NCBI GenBank assembly: GCA_002478685.1
Contig: DLPY01000018.1
Span: forward strand, 1-22,752
From: Flavobacteriaceae bacterium UBA7446
GTDB taxonomy: Bacteria; Bacteroidota; Bacteroidia; Flavobacteriales; Flavobacteriaceae
Direction of reading: 5' to 3'
DNA length: 22,752 bases
The notes below the pieces were generated by a model that had not been told where the DNA came from, made no database searches, and saw only the letters and a program-made list of their open reading frames with translations. Positions 18,101 to 22,748 of the stretch are shown piece by piece. Position numbers and translations under genes: made by a program. Position 1 is the first letter of the stretch; each line of letters starts with the position of its first letter.

Positions 18101-18114
18101 GTTTGATTAGATAA
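12160..18114 (+). CDS. Giant multidomain surface protein with type B T9SS sorting domain
   Basis: This 1984-residue protein has a signal peptide (about 1-26, ending YVYG before QLSK). Residues ~40-490 resemble the IgGFc-binding-like N-terminal domain of Bacteroidota surface proteins. Calcium-binding, thrombospondin-type-3-like repeats lie at 598-625 (DSDADGVIDNLDLDKDNDG) and ~808-838, around a beta-rich domain. An Ig-like domain spans ~894-980. A cysteine-free C-type-lectin-like domain at ~1108-1252 has WLGL, EPNDWG and WNDM and appears inserted within an Ig-like domain. About four tandem SprB-like repeats of ~100 residues follow (1316-1740; NKLTGC, NKTTGC, NNKTGC), then another Ig-like domain. 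The C-terminus (FTPNGDGKNDTW to GHFSLIR) is a type B T9SS sorting domain. It is probably an adhesin exported with the neighbouring PorP/SprF protein. The start could also be the Met two codons later. Confidence 0.93.
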   Translation: MKMRLNAIKLTLVFVLSLWAATYVYGQLSKVHYISPLPYGGYGDISDYFNSVHLYVSTPEDQATFTIRPLGSPISDWSPPVVVTKNTSYKVKLENNIIGAIPQDFPAKNVFSNKGYEIVSDKEIYVSVRAKHDYHAGAIVSKGLDGLGKRFRVAGMERTTSNDMSFFSIASTKNNTIIDFTSDPSLRTSQGIPLPPNVTLDKHEVFIALFYGENVVRNIGTLIESNKDIVVTTGTMYGSFSNEIIDSPRLTSYDRTDYFTGGDMGIDQLVSITSTIDAKEYILVKGDSFNSIENALIIADENGTTIEINGAPYSDPETGKISLAAGEHFFVEGTSYSTGGALQFMHIKSNKNIYVFQGTGDKYLTPNDVYDNAGVKIGERHNYSANQGMFFVPPLNCASTGDVESIAKIDEVDASTPFNGSAFVLSKTGSTVTVNGTDINSVATSSVDVPTGGGTYTIHRINNLTGDVAIKGSDELYVSYFNVNLAATSGAFYSGFTLEPRITPELNISSLGSCVFEDFSPNVSFFISSTAYDSFDGLKWQKKNETTGAWGDIFSTGIKDAENYQPLSTGQYRAKAEISCLTNPILYSEPLVVGYCPPDSDADGVIDNLDLDKDNDGIYNFHESYGSFDLDFSDLNNPKVIANSSFPVVNITPNYVENGAVFIGTSTSEFTTSFTAPSTAVAEAKFIFDKEITLELSYKNNTQHIISDKESFILASVNDKAPVSLLNPANELLIDTNLDGVFEADVTSYNSSSIHFKFNPNVPFSGDYTFTFVKATNNISDGIRFSHQVDGSLNTSTFIAKMRLVNLGEDSNMDGAYDELSLDSDADGCPDYVEAGFTNEDNPLRFGDNSLTVDSGEINADGTVAAHDYNTPINAASGGKYYFQLDSFADAAVLSQQPINTSVTEGEAAVFTVSSSNAYSYQWLMDNVTITDNSVFKGTNTNTLTITGADTSLNGKNFSVSVNSKAYLCQTLSSAASLTVLSVPNAPVLNRLYSFCSYGTVADLKSEIKKTNPGTNLNVYTNETGGTPLSNSTTLISEEDYFVATYNAVGTESVIRSMTIVVVPNPTINTTSTAICKGETVTLTVIGVPKTVLEYESSLDSSYEKFLSYGGSHYFLKKEPMTWTAARNLIKSQGAGASMYVINDKSEENAVYNELLAKGYAGTPNTHFWLGLRQMDALKNGKVDEGWVWLDGRPLDPASANWRTSEPNDWGSTVNVEDGQEDYGQFDYEPSGITWNDMADNGGGGNSWPVFEFTGTTSVKWYKQEGSGPKTLIPGTSNSITVSPSVTTSYFYEVEANGLPCDKSITITLNTPPAMLPAANIEACDNNLDGDSTDMNEAEFDLDAQRKKIIFNSSAVNRDVFFYESNTKALSVSDSIPSTTPFKNTVNPQTLHYRIKNKLTGCFSDTVGTFDLIVNDLPPELIIPDLHECDDSITGNDKDGEHLFDLTNNTSVIEGLLGNSTIFDISYHATPSDAESGSLPITTYTTLAADNSEKEIFVRLKNKTTGCVRYDNSFKVVVDKLPELKTTSITLEQCESDGAFKYNLNNVAPHFSSNHANESFEFYKDTALTDLILDTKSFTVSSTTDVYLKVINNKTGCERYDDMADSATNIVLTLKIGTNIVPSSFSGLSFTSCFDSKTSTTLGYGSFDSSIFQDMADALILARSSYNSPTVEIRFYENELDAIYQQEEIAIFNNGTLTMPMPYTNSDAFRQEIWAGIEDIGVTTIKCLGRFKVADFIIGPNPVFDLPEDLVFCQNLGFDTIYVTNPSATYTYAWARNGVPLTQTTQNYIMTDGGTYSVTATNPVTGCSTTKAVVVYKSEIASFEPEDITVYDLTGDGSNRIVINNSTSALGIGDYEFALNENPYQDSPIFENVPPGIHTLSVKDKNGCGIVRHEVSVIGYPFYFTPNGDGKNDTWQILGANATFQPSSIVYIFDRHGRLMAKISADGNSWDGSYNGTPMPADDYWFRAKLEDGRSFTGHFSLIR

Positions 18115-18725
18115 TGAAACGATCTCCAACAACTGTATTTAGTGAGTGGGCTGAAGAGGGTCGGGATGAAAAAATGGCTAAAGGGCATGAAGCTGCCGTT
18201 AGCAATATGCTTGATGGGGTATTAAAAAAGTACAATTCCTATCGTTTTATTGATGCAGGGTGTGGTAATGGCTGGGTAGTGCGTCTTGTGAATGCGCATA
18301 AAGATTGTCGAAGTGCCATTGGGGTTGATGGCTCTAAAAAGATGATTGAAAAAGCCCAGCGCATTGACCCAGAAGGGACATATCATCACGCCGATCTTAT
18401 GAACTGGATTCCAGAAAAAAGGGTAGAAATTGTTCACTCCATGGAAGTGATTTACTACCTTAAAAACCCTTCTGCTTTTCTGGAAAATGTATACAATTCC
18501 TGGTTGACCATGGGTGGAATTTTGATTTTGGGGTTGGACTTTTACAAAGAAAACACAGTTTCCCATTCGTGGCCCGAGGACTGTGGTGTCTCCATTATGC
18601 ATCTTTTTTCTGAGAAACATTGGATTGAGCTATTTTGCAAAGCTGGATTTAAAGAGGTTGAGTCAAATCGGTTTGGGGTCAAAGAAAATTGGTCGGGTAC
18701 GCTTATTTTGAAAGGCCAAAAATAA
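18114..18725 (+). CDS. Class I SAM-dependent methyltransferase
   Basis: This 203-residue cytoplasmic protein is a class I SAM methyltransferase. Motif I is FIDAGCGNGW (about residues 42-51), motif II is AIGVDGSKKMIEKA, and motif IV is around EIVHSMEVIYYLKNP. The substrate is unknown; the chain looks like the small-molecule or UbiE-like subgroup. The ATG overlaps the stop of the giant surface-protein gene (TAATG), so translation is likely coupled, an unusual partner for a secreted adhesin. It may be part of a modification step or just positional coupling. A short AAAAG-cccg-CTTTT stem at 18724-18737 could be a weak terminator after the gene. Confidence 0.88.
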   Translation: MKRSPTTVFSEWAEEGRDEKMAKGHEAAVSNMLDGVLKKYNSYRFIDAGCGNGWVVRLVNAHKDCRSAIGVDGSKKMIEKAQRIDPEGTYHHADLMNWIPEKRVEIVHSMEVIYYLKNPSAFLENVYNSWLTMGGILILGLDFYKENTVSHSWPEDCGVSIMHLFSEKHWIELFCKAGFKEVESNRFGVKENWSGTLILKGQK

Positions 18726-18735
18726 AAGCCCGCTT

Positions 18736-18764
18736 TTGAGGATATGTTAGATATCGTATTTTTA
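18736..18764 (+). promoter_or_regulatory. Promoter of the GNAT gene
   Basis: TTG at 18736-18738 and TATTTTTA at 18757-18764 are 18 nt apart, correct spacing for the Bacteroidota promoter, with one mismatch in the -7 box (A for the final G). An inverted repeat AGGATAT (18739-18745) / ATATCCT (18771-18777) brackets the -7 box and could be an operator. Confidence 0.4.
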
Positions 18765-18798
18765 TGTTGAATATCCTTAATGAATTACACCAAATACA

Positions 18799-19377
18799 AT
18801 GACCATCTGCTTAGCAATCACAGATCGAGAAATTCAAGAAATCCGCGACTTACAAGAGGTAAACTTAAAAGAGAATGTTGCCTCGGAGAACCGCTTATCT
18901 GAAGGTTTTCTGACTGCCAAATATGATCTTGATTTTTTAAAATCAATGAATGACTTAACTCCAGCAATTATTGCCAAACAAAACGGTGTGCTTTTGGGGT
19001 ATGCCTTAGCTACCGATCGGTCGTTATTGGCACAACACCCGCTGTTAAAGGATCTCTCCTCGCAAATCAACAAAATCCCATTTGGTGGTAAGTTTATCGG
19101 CGATTTTGATTATTTGGTTGTGGGGCAGCTCTGCGTTGCAAAAGAGGTTCGCGGTCTGGGTCTTGCACAAAGTCTTTATGCCCAATTTAAAGCAACTTAT
19201 GAAAACCACTATCATTTTGCTGTAACCGATATAGATCAAGCTAACACTGCTTCTCTTAGAACACACCTTAAAGTTGGTTTTGAAGTCGTCAGCACTCTTC
19301 GGTATGGGGATCGCGATTGGCATGTTGTGATTTGGGATTGGAAAAGGTTGCAAAAACAAAGCCCTCATAGTCAATGA
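18799..19377 (+). CDS. GNAT family N-acetyltransferase
   Basis: This 192-residue protein is a GNAT acetyltransferase that would transfer acetyl from acetyl-CoA to an amine. The acetyl-CoA-binding motif A is QLCVAKEVRGLGLAQSLYAQ (RGLGLA is the phosphate-binding loop), preceded by a strand with YLVVG. Motif B-like text follows (VTDIDQANTASLRTHLKVGF), in the classic 'N..A...H.K.GF' form. The substrate cannot be inferred. It is the last gene with core-like base composition before the AT-rich island, and its stop codon lies inside a hairpin next to repeat site A. Confidence 0.9.
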   Translation: MTICLAITDREIQEIRDLQEVNLKENVASENRLSEGFLTAKYDLDFLKSMNDLTPAIIAKQNGVLLGYALATDRSLLAQHPLLKDLSSQINKIPFGGKFIGDFDYLVVGQLCVAKEVRGLGLAQSLYAQFKATYENHYHFAVTDIDQANTASLRTHLKVGFEVVSTLRYGDRDWHVVIWDWKRLQKQSPHSQ

Positions 19378-19386
19378 CTAAGAGGG
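19362..19386 (-). terminator. Hairpin spanning the GNAT stop codon
   Basis: CCCTC-AT-AGTC-aat-GACT-AA-GAGGG forms a 10-bp stem with one mismatch and a 3-nt loop. On the minus strand it is followed by a T-rich run (CTTTGTTTTTG), so it looks like an intrinsic terminator for leftward transcription from the ICMT-like gene. On the plus strand no T run follows. It lies 3 nt before repeat site A, so it could instead be part of the recombination site. Confidence 0.5.
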
Positions 19387-19389
19387 TGT

Positions 19390-19460
19390 GTTGGTGGTCC
19401 CACCTGAGCTCGAACCACTAAATTATCCTGTTGATAATCGGTATATTACAAATTAGGACA
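19390..19460. repeat. Attachment-like repeat, site A
   Basis: Motif 1 is GTGGTCCCACCTG (within 19390-19415), 22 of 26 positions identical to site B. Read in reverse complement it gives GGTTCGAGC, then CAGGTGGGACCACC, like the T-loop, acceptor 3' strand and CCA-like end of a tRNA, but the T-stem does not pair, so this is not an intact tRNA. Motif 2 is GATAATCGGTATATTACAAA (19433-19452), running into TTACAAATTAGGACA (19446-19460), which recurs near site B. Confidence 0.6.
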
Positions 19461-19500
19461 TACTTTTGAGATTTGTAAAAGGAAGGTTTTTCTTAAATTA

Positions 19501-19944
19501 CTAAATCCATCTTCTGGTCCTGGATTTATACGATAGATATTCTTTTCCAAATTTTTCTTGAAGAAAAATTTCTTCTCTTTTAATCTGGAATTCATTTATC
19601 CAAAAGTAAAAAATGAATGGAGTTAAAATAGAATAATAATTTAAATAAAATATTGAGGTTGAAATGATAATTAGAATCATCCCTAGATACATCGGATTTC
19701 TAGAGTATTTATAGATTCCGGAAATAACTAGATTATTAACTTTTTTAAACTTTATAGGGTTTACTGTGGTTTTTGATTTTATGAATTTAAAAACAGGATT
19801 CATTAAAATAAAAATTCCAACTGATAATATTAGAAGAGAAATTGAATGTTGATATGGAAAATAAATTATATCAAGTTCATTTTTAGAATAATAAATAGTT
19901 GTGACCAAAAATAAAACTAATATAGGAGGGGGTATTTTTAACAT
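19501..19944 (-). CDS. ICMT/PEMT-family membrane methyltransferase
   Basis: This 147-residue polytopic membrane protein resembles the isoprenylcysteine carboxyl methyltransferase / phospholipid methyltransferase family. About four hydrophobic segments are visible (from PPILVLFLVTTIYY, SISLLILSVGIFILM, MILIIISTSIFYL, ILTPFIFYFW). The SAM-binding hallmarks are YSRNPMYLG and the C-terminal acidic EE...FGKEYLSYKSRTRRWI. Bacteria rarely have prenylated proteins, so the substrate is probably a small lipophilic molecule or lipid; this is unknown. The frame extends 6 codons upstream, but the ATG before LKIPPP is the more usual start. It is the sole gene of the first AT-rich cassette, between sites A and B. 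Confidence 0.8.
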   Translation of the reverse strand: MLKIPPPILVLFLVTTIYYSKNELDIIYFPYQHSISLLILSVGIFILMNPVFKFIKSKTTVNPIKFKKVNNLVISGIYKYSRNPMYLGMILIIISTSIFYLNYYSILTPFIFYFWINEFQIKREEIFLQEKFGKEYLSYKSRTRRWI

Positions 19945-20003
19945 TCTAAAAAATTTGCACAAAAATGGTTATAATATATAATACTTCCAAACAATTAAAG
20001 TTA

Positions 20004-20040
20004 TCCTACTATTTGTCCTACTTTTACAAAATAGGACAAA
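20004..20040. repeat. TAGGACA iteron/inverted-repeat cluster
   Basis: TTTGTCCTA (20012-20020) and TAGGACAAA (20032-20040) form a perfect 9-bp inverted repeat with an 11-nt spacer. TCCTACT occurs twice in direct orientation (20004-20010, 20016-20022). The segment TTACAAAATAGGACA (20024-20038) matches 14 of 15 bases in site A. This looks like a cluster of recombinase or regulator binding sites at the end of the first cassette. A hairpin terminator is possible but has no suitable position relative to the ICMT-like gene, which starts here and reads leftward. Confidence 0.5.
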
Positions 20041-20084
20041 AAAAGAACCCTAACTTACTCATATATAAGGAGTTATTATTTCTT

Positions 20085-20147
20085 GTTGATGGTCCCACCT
20101 GGACTAGAACAAATATTTTATGTTGCTGATAATCAATATGTTATAAA
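20085..20147. repeat. Attachment-like repeat, site B
   Basis: Motif 1 is GTTGATGGTCCCACCTGG onward (20085-20110), and motif 2 is GATAATCAATATGTTATAAA (20128-20147), in the same order and near-identical spacing as in site A. It separates the two AT-rich cassettes. The intervening bases are more degenerate than the motifs, which suggests the motifs are what was retained. Confidence 0.6.
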
Positions 20148-20226
20148 GTTTGTTTGCCCTCTAAGGGGATAAATTATATTGTTCAAAAAGAACCATTAAT
20201 CATAATCAGTATCTCAAATATTAATT

Positions 20227-20243
20227 TGACGTCTAAATGACGT
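20227..20243 (+). promoter_or_regulatory. Paired TGACGT, possible operator of the XRE regulator
   Basis: TGACGT occurs at 20227-20232 and 20238-20243, 11 nt apart, about one helical turn, and about 40 nt before the regulator's start codon. XRE regulators often bind near their own promoter, so this could be an autoregulatory site. Two six-base copies may be chance. The rest of 20148-20279 is AT-rich with no gene. Confidence 0.3.
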
Positions 20244-20279
20244 ATTTTATTAATAATTATTTGATTTATTTTGTTGCTT

Positions 20280-21083
20280 ATGGAATTAAGTAAAAGAATA
20301 AAAGAACTTAGAATTAAAAAAGGGTTAACTCAAACTGATCTTTCTGAGAAATCAGGTGTTTCATTAAGAACAATCCAAAGAATTGAAAATGATGAAGTTT
20401 CTCCATCAATTTATTCTTTGAAAAAAATCAGTAAAGTTCTTGACGAAGATTTGAATTCTTTTAACAACTCTGTTTCAAACAAAAAACCAGTATTTAGAAA
20501 AACTTATAGACTTATTCTATTTGGAATCATTTCACTTATAATTGGTTCTTATATTTTTATTAATATAAAAAAATTACCCCCTCCTTCACCTCCTGTCGAT
20601 TATTGGTCTCAAGTTTATAAAGAATTAAAGACATCTGATGGAGGGTATATTAAATATTATGACACAAATTGTTATGGTTCAGATGGTACAGATTGTGATA
20701 TTATTGTTTTAAAGTATTTGAACGATAATATACAATGGAAAACAACTATTGGAGGAAATTCTTGGGATTATGTTGAAGACATATTAGAGTTAGAAGACGG
20801 TTACTTTGTACTTGGACAAACAGGTTCTTATGGTGTTGGAAATAATGATGTTTACCTAACTAAATTAGATTTAATGGGTAATGAACTTTGGTTTAAAACA
20901 TATGGTAATTCTTTAAATGATTATGGTAGGGTAATTACTTCATCTAACGATAACAATAATGAATATGTAATAAAAGGAGAAAAACAAAATTGTCCAATAC
21001 CAAATGATTGGGGAAATTGTTATATGGAAGAACTAACTATTCGAATTAATGGAGAAGGAGACAATCTTTTTGATAATTTTTAA
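20280..21083 (+). CDS. Membrane-anchored XRE-family regulator with propeller-like C-terminal repeats
   Basis: This 267-residue protein starts with an XRE helix-turn-helix domain (about residues 1-60: IKELRIKKGLTQTDLSEKSG, SLRTIQRIENDEVSPS). One membrane span follows (LILFGIISLIIGSYIFI, about 77-95), then a ~165-residue segment with three related units of the type DGGYI...D..V.KY......W...G....D (TSDGGYIKYYD, EDGYFVLGQTG, NNEYVIKGEKQ). These are like the secreted beta-propeller/'delta-60' style repeats of Bacteroidota. The topology would put DNA binding in the cytoplasm and the repeats outside the membrane, a one-component sensor. Only three units are present, fewer than a closed propeller needs. 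ATG 20280 is chosen over an upstream TTG. Confidence 0.8.
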   Translation: MELSKRIKELRIKKGLTQTDLSEKSGVSLRTIQRIENDEVSPSIYSLKKISKVLDEDLNSFNNSVSNKKPVFRKTYRLILFGIISLIIGSYIFINIKKLPPPSPPVDYWSQVYKELKTSDGGYIKYYDTNCYGSDGTDCDIIVLKYLNDNIQWKTTIGGNSWDYVEDILELEDGYFVLGQTGSYGVGNNDVYLTKLDLMGNELWFKTYGNSLNDYGRVITSSNDNNNEYVIKGEKQNCPIPNDWGNCYMEELTIRINGEGDNLFDNF

Positions 21084-21097
21084 ATACCTTAAACCTA

Positions 21098-21454
21098 ATG
21101 AAAAAGGTCTTGATTACATTATTTCTTTTTGTTACATCTTGTTCAACCTTCAAATCAGGACTTACAATTCCAGCAAATGAAACTTTTATTTTAGGAGAAA
21201 GTAATTTAAAAAAATTTTCAGCTGAATTGTTGAATACATCAGATTATGAAGTAAAAATAAGAGGTGAAAAAAAACAAACTGGAGAGTATACTCAAGGGTT
21301 TGGGTTAGTACCAAAAGGGAAAGTAACTGTTTATGTTTCTTCTGATGAAATCATTAAGTTTATTAATGATAATAACTATGAAGTAAATGTAAATGTAAAA
21401 CTAAACAAAGCAGTTCCAGGAATGAGATATATAAAAAACGGAGACCCTAATTGA
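21098..21454 (+). CDS. Small lipoprotein of unknown function
   Basis: This 118-residue protein begins with a signal peptide ending in a lipobox (LFLFVTSC, Cys near residue 15), so it should be lipid-anchored. The rest (SGLTIPANETFILGE to the end) looks like a small beta-sandwich and I recognise no family. It lies 14 nt after the regulator stop and 34 nt before the serine hydrolase, all on plus, so the three likely form one transcript. Its role could be as a partner or inhibitor of the hydrolase or as a sensor component; neither is shown by the sequence. Confidence 0.75.
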   Translation: MKKVLITLFLFVTSCSTFKSGLTIPANETFILGESNLKKFSAELLNTSDYEVKIRGEKKQTGEYTQGFGLVPKGKVTVYVSSDEIIKFINDNNYEVNVNVKLNKAVPGMRYIKNGDPN

Positions 21455-21488
21455 ATTTTAATATCAAACTAATCTCTAATTTAAAATA

Positions 21489-22568
21489 ATGATAAAGACT
21501 AAATATTACTTACTTGGTAGTCTACTACTCAATTTTCATATTTCTCTAGGACAAGAATCTACGATTAAAGAAGTGATAAATGAAATTACTCAAAAACACT
21601 TCCAAAATTCTCAAAACAGAGGTTTAGCTATCGGTATAATAGATAAGGATTCAGTTCAATCCTTTTATTTTGGGGGTAAGTACACGAACATAATAAAAGA
21701 TGTTGGTCCTAATACATTGTTTGAAATTGGTTCTGTAACAAAACTATTTACCGTACATATATTCAATGAATTAGAAAAATTAGAGGTTATTAGTAGAACA
21801 GACTTACTTTCAAAATATCTTCCAAAAGAAATATATAAAGGTAAAAAATGGGCCACCCAAATAAGATTAGTTGATATTGTTACCCATACTTCGGGATTAC
21901 CCTCCTTTGATAGTACCAAAGATTTGGAAACAATTGAGGGGTTTGATTCCGAAGACCCTTTTAGTGTTTTTAATTCCAATTTTATTCTCAATACACTTAA
22001 GGAACTCGAAACAATTTCAGAATATGGTACGGTATCTTATTCCAATTTCGGATTTGGAGTATTAGGTTATGTTCTAGAAAAAACAACCAACACTTCTTTT
22101 GAAAATCTTTTTGAAAATTTCATCAAAATTGACTTAGGATTGACAAATACTTATTTAAGAATTCTTGAAGAACAAGTTATAAATGTTGCTATACCACACA
22201 AGGGAGATGAACAATTACCACTAATTCAACTCTACAATCTTTCTCCATCTGGAAGTTTAAAATCAACACTACCTGAAGTAATGAAATTTTTAAAATACTA
22301 TGTAGATTCTTATGATACTTCATATCACACAAAAAATATATTATCTGATCAGTATCCAGGTACGGATGAAATAATTCCATTTGGATGGGGGACAATTAGA
22401 AAGAATAATATTGATTTATTCTTTCATACAGGAGGCACATACGGAAGTAATAGTATAGTCTGTATAATTCCAGAGAAAAAGATTGGAATATCAATTTTAT
22501 CAAACAACAACTTAAATAACGGATTAATTAACTATTTATTTTCGATAGTTGACTTTTTTACGAGATAG
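21489..22568 (+). CDS. Serine hydrolase, class C beta-lactamase/DD-peptidase family
   Basis: This 359-residue protein has a signal peptide (residues 1-21, ending HISLG before QES) and the three penicilloyl-serine-transferase motifs: S82-V-T-K85, Y184-S-N186 and H313-T-G315. These place it in the class C beta-lactamase-like family, whose members act as DD-peptidases, esterases or beta-lactamases in the periplasm. The HTG (not KTG) third motif is common in the non-lactamase relatives. The sequence does not show that it confers drug resistance. It is the third gene of the second cassette and its stop abuts a 33-residue ORF. Confidence 0.88.
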   Translation: MIKTKYYLLGSLLLNFHISLGQESTIKEVINEITQKHFQNSQNRGLAIGIIDKDSVQSFYFGGKYTNIIKDVGPNTLFEIGSVTKLFTVHIFNELEKLEVISRTDLLSKYLPKEIYKGKKWATQIRLVDIVTHTSGLPSFDSTKDLETIEGFDSEDPFSVFNSNFILNTLKELETISEYGTVSYSNFGFGVLGYVLEKTTNTSFENLFENFIKIDLGLTNTYLRILEEQVINVAIPHKGDEQLPLIQLYNLSPSGSLKSTLPEVMKFLKYYVDSYDTSYHTKNILSDQYPGTDEIIPFGWGTIRKNNIDLFFHTGGTYGSNSIVCIIPEKKIGISILSNNNLNNGLINYLFSIVDFFTR

Positions 22569-22670
22569 ATGAATAGTAAATCTATGTTTATGTTAAAAGA
22601 TTTAAATGGCGGGGAAATTGAATGGATTGAAGATATCGACATTCAAAAAGAAAAAGAGATGGAACCCTAA
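22569..22670 (+). CDS. Mini-ORF of 33 residues at the cassette end
   Basis: An ATG directly follows the hydrolase stop codon, opening a 33-residue frame that ends KEKEMEP. I do not recognise it; it could be a real small protein, translated by coupling, or the leftover C-terminus of a gene cut by recombination. Right after its stop, ATGGAACCC recurs, opening another 8-codon frame, so ATGGAACCC is tandemly duplicated (22659-22667 and 22671-22679). Composition is charged with no membrane segment. Confidence 0.4.
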   Translation: MNSKSMFMLKDLNGGEIEWIEDIDIQKEKEMEP

Positions 22671-22707
22671 ATGGAACCCAAGGGCTCTTTTAAATAAGTA
22701 ACTCCAT

Positions 22708-22748
22708 GATAATCAGGGGGTTACAAGTGGCCCCACCTGTCCTTGAAT
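22708..22748. repeat. Attachment-like repeat, site C (at window edge)
   Basis: Motif 2 is GATAATCAGGGGGTTACAAG (22708-22727) and motif 1 is GTGGCCCCACCTG (22727-22739). Here motif 2 lies upstream and touches motif 1, whereas in A and B it lies downstream after ~18-20 nt. About 17 of 26 positions match site A in the motif 1 alignment. This may be an end of different polarity (attR-like versus attL-like). Confidence 0.5.

Noticed and set aside
18222..18620. 132-residue open frame opposite the methyltransferase
   Set aside because: It lies wholly inside a well-supported gene on the other strand and shows no recognisable family or operon context.
19393..19452. Possible tRNA gene on the minus strand
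   Set aside because: Only a T-loop and acceptor-like 3' strand can be seen; the T-stem, anticodon arm and D-arm do not form, so it is a fragment at most.
21489..22568. Calling the serine hydrolase an antibiotic-resistance beta-lactamase
   Set aside because: SxxK, YxN and HTG motifs fit the wider class C/DD-peptidase family; nothing in the sequence shows lactam hydrolysis.
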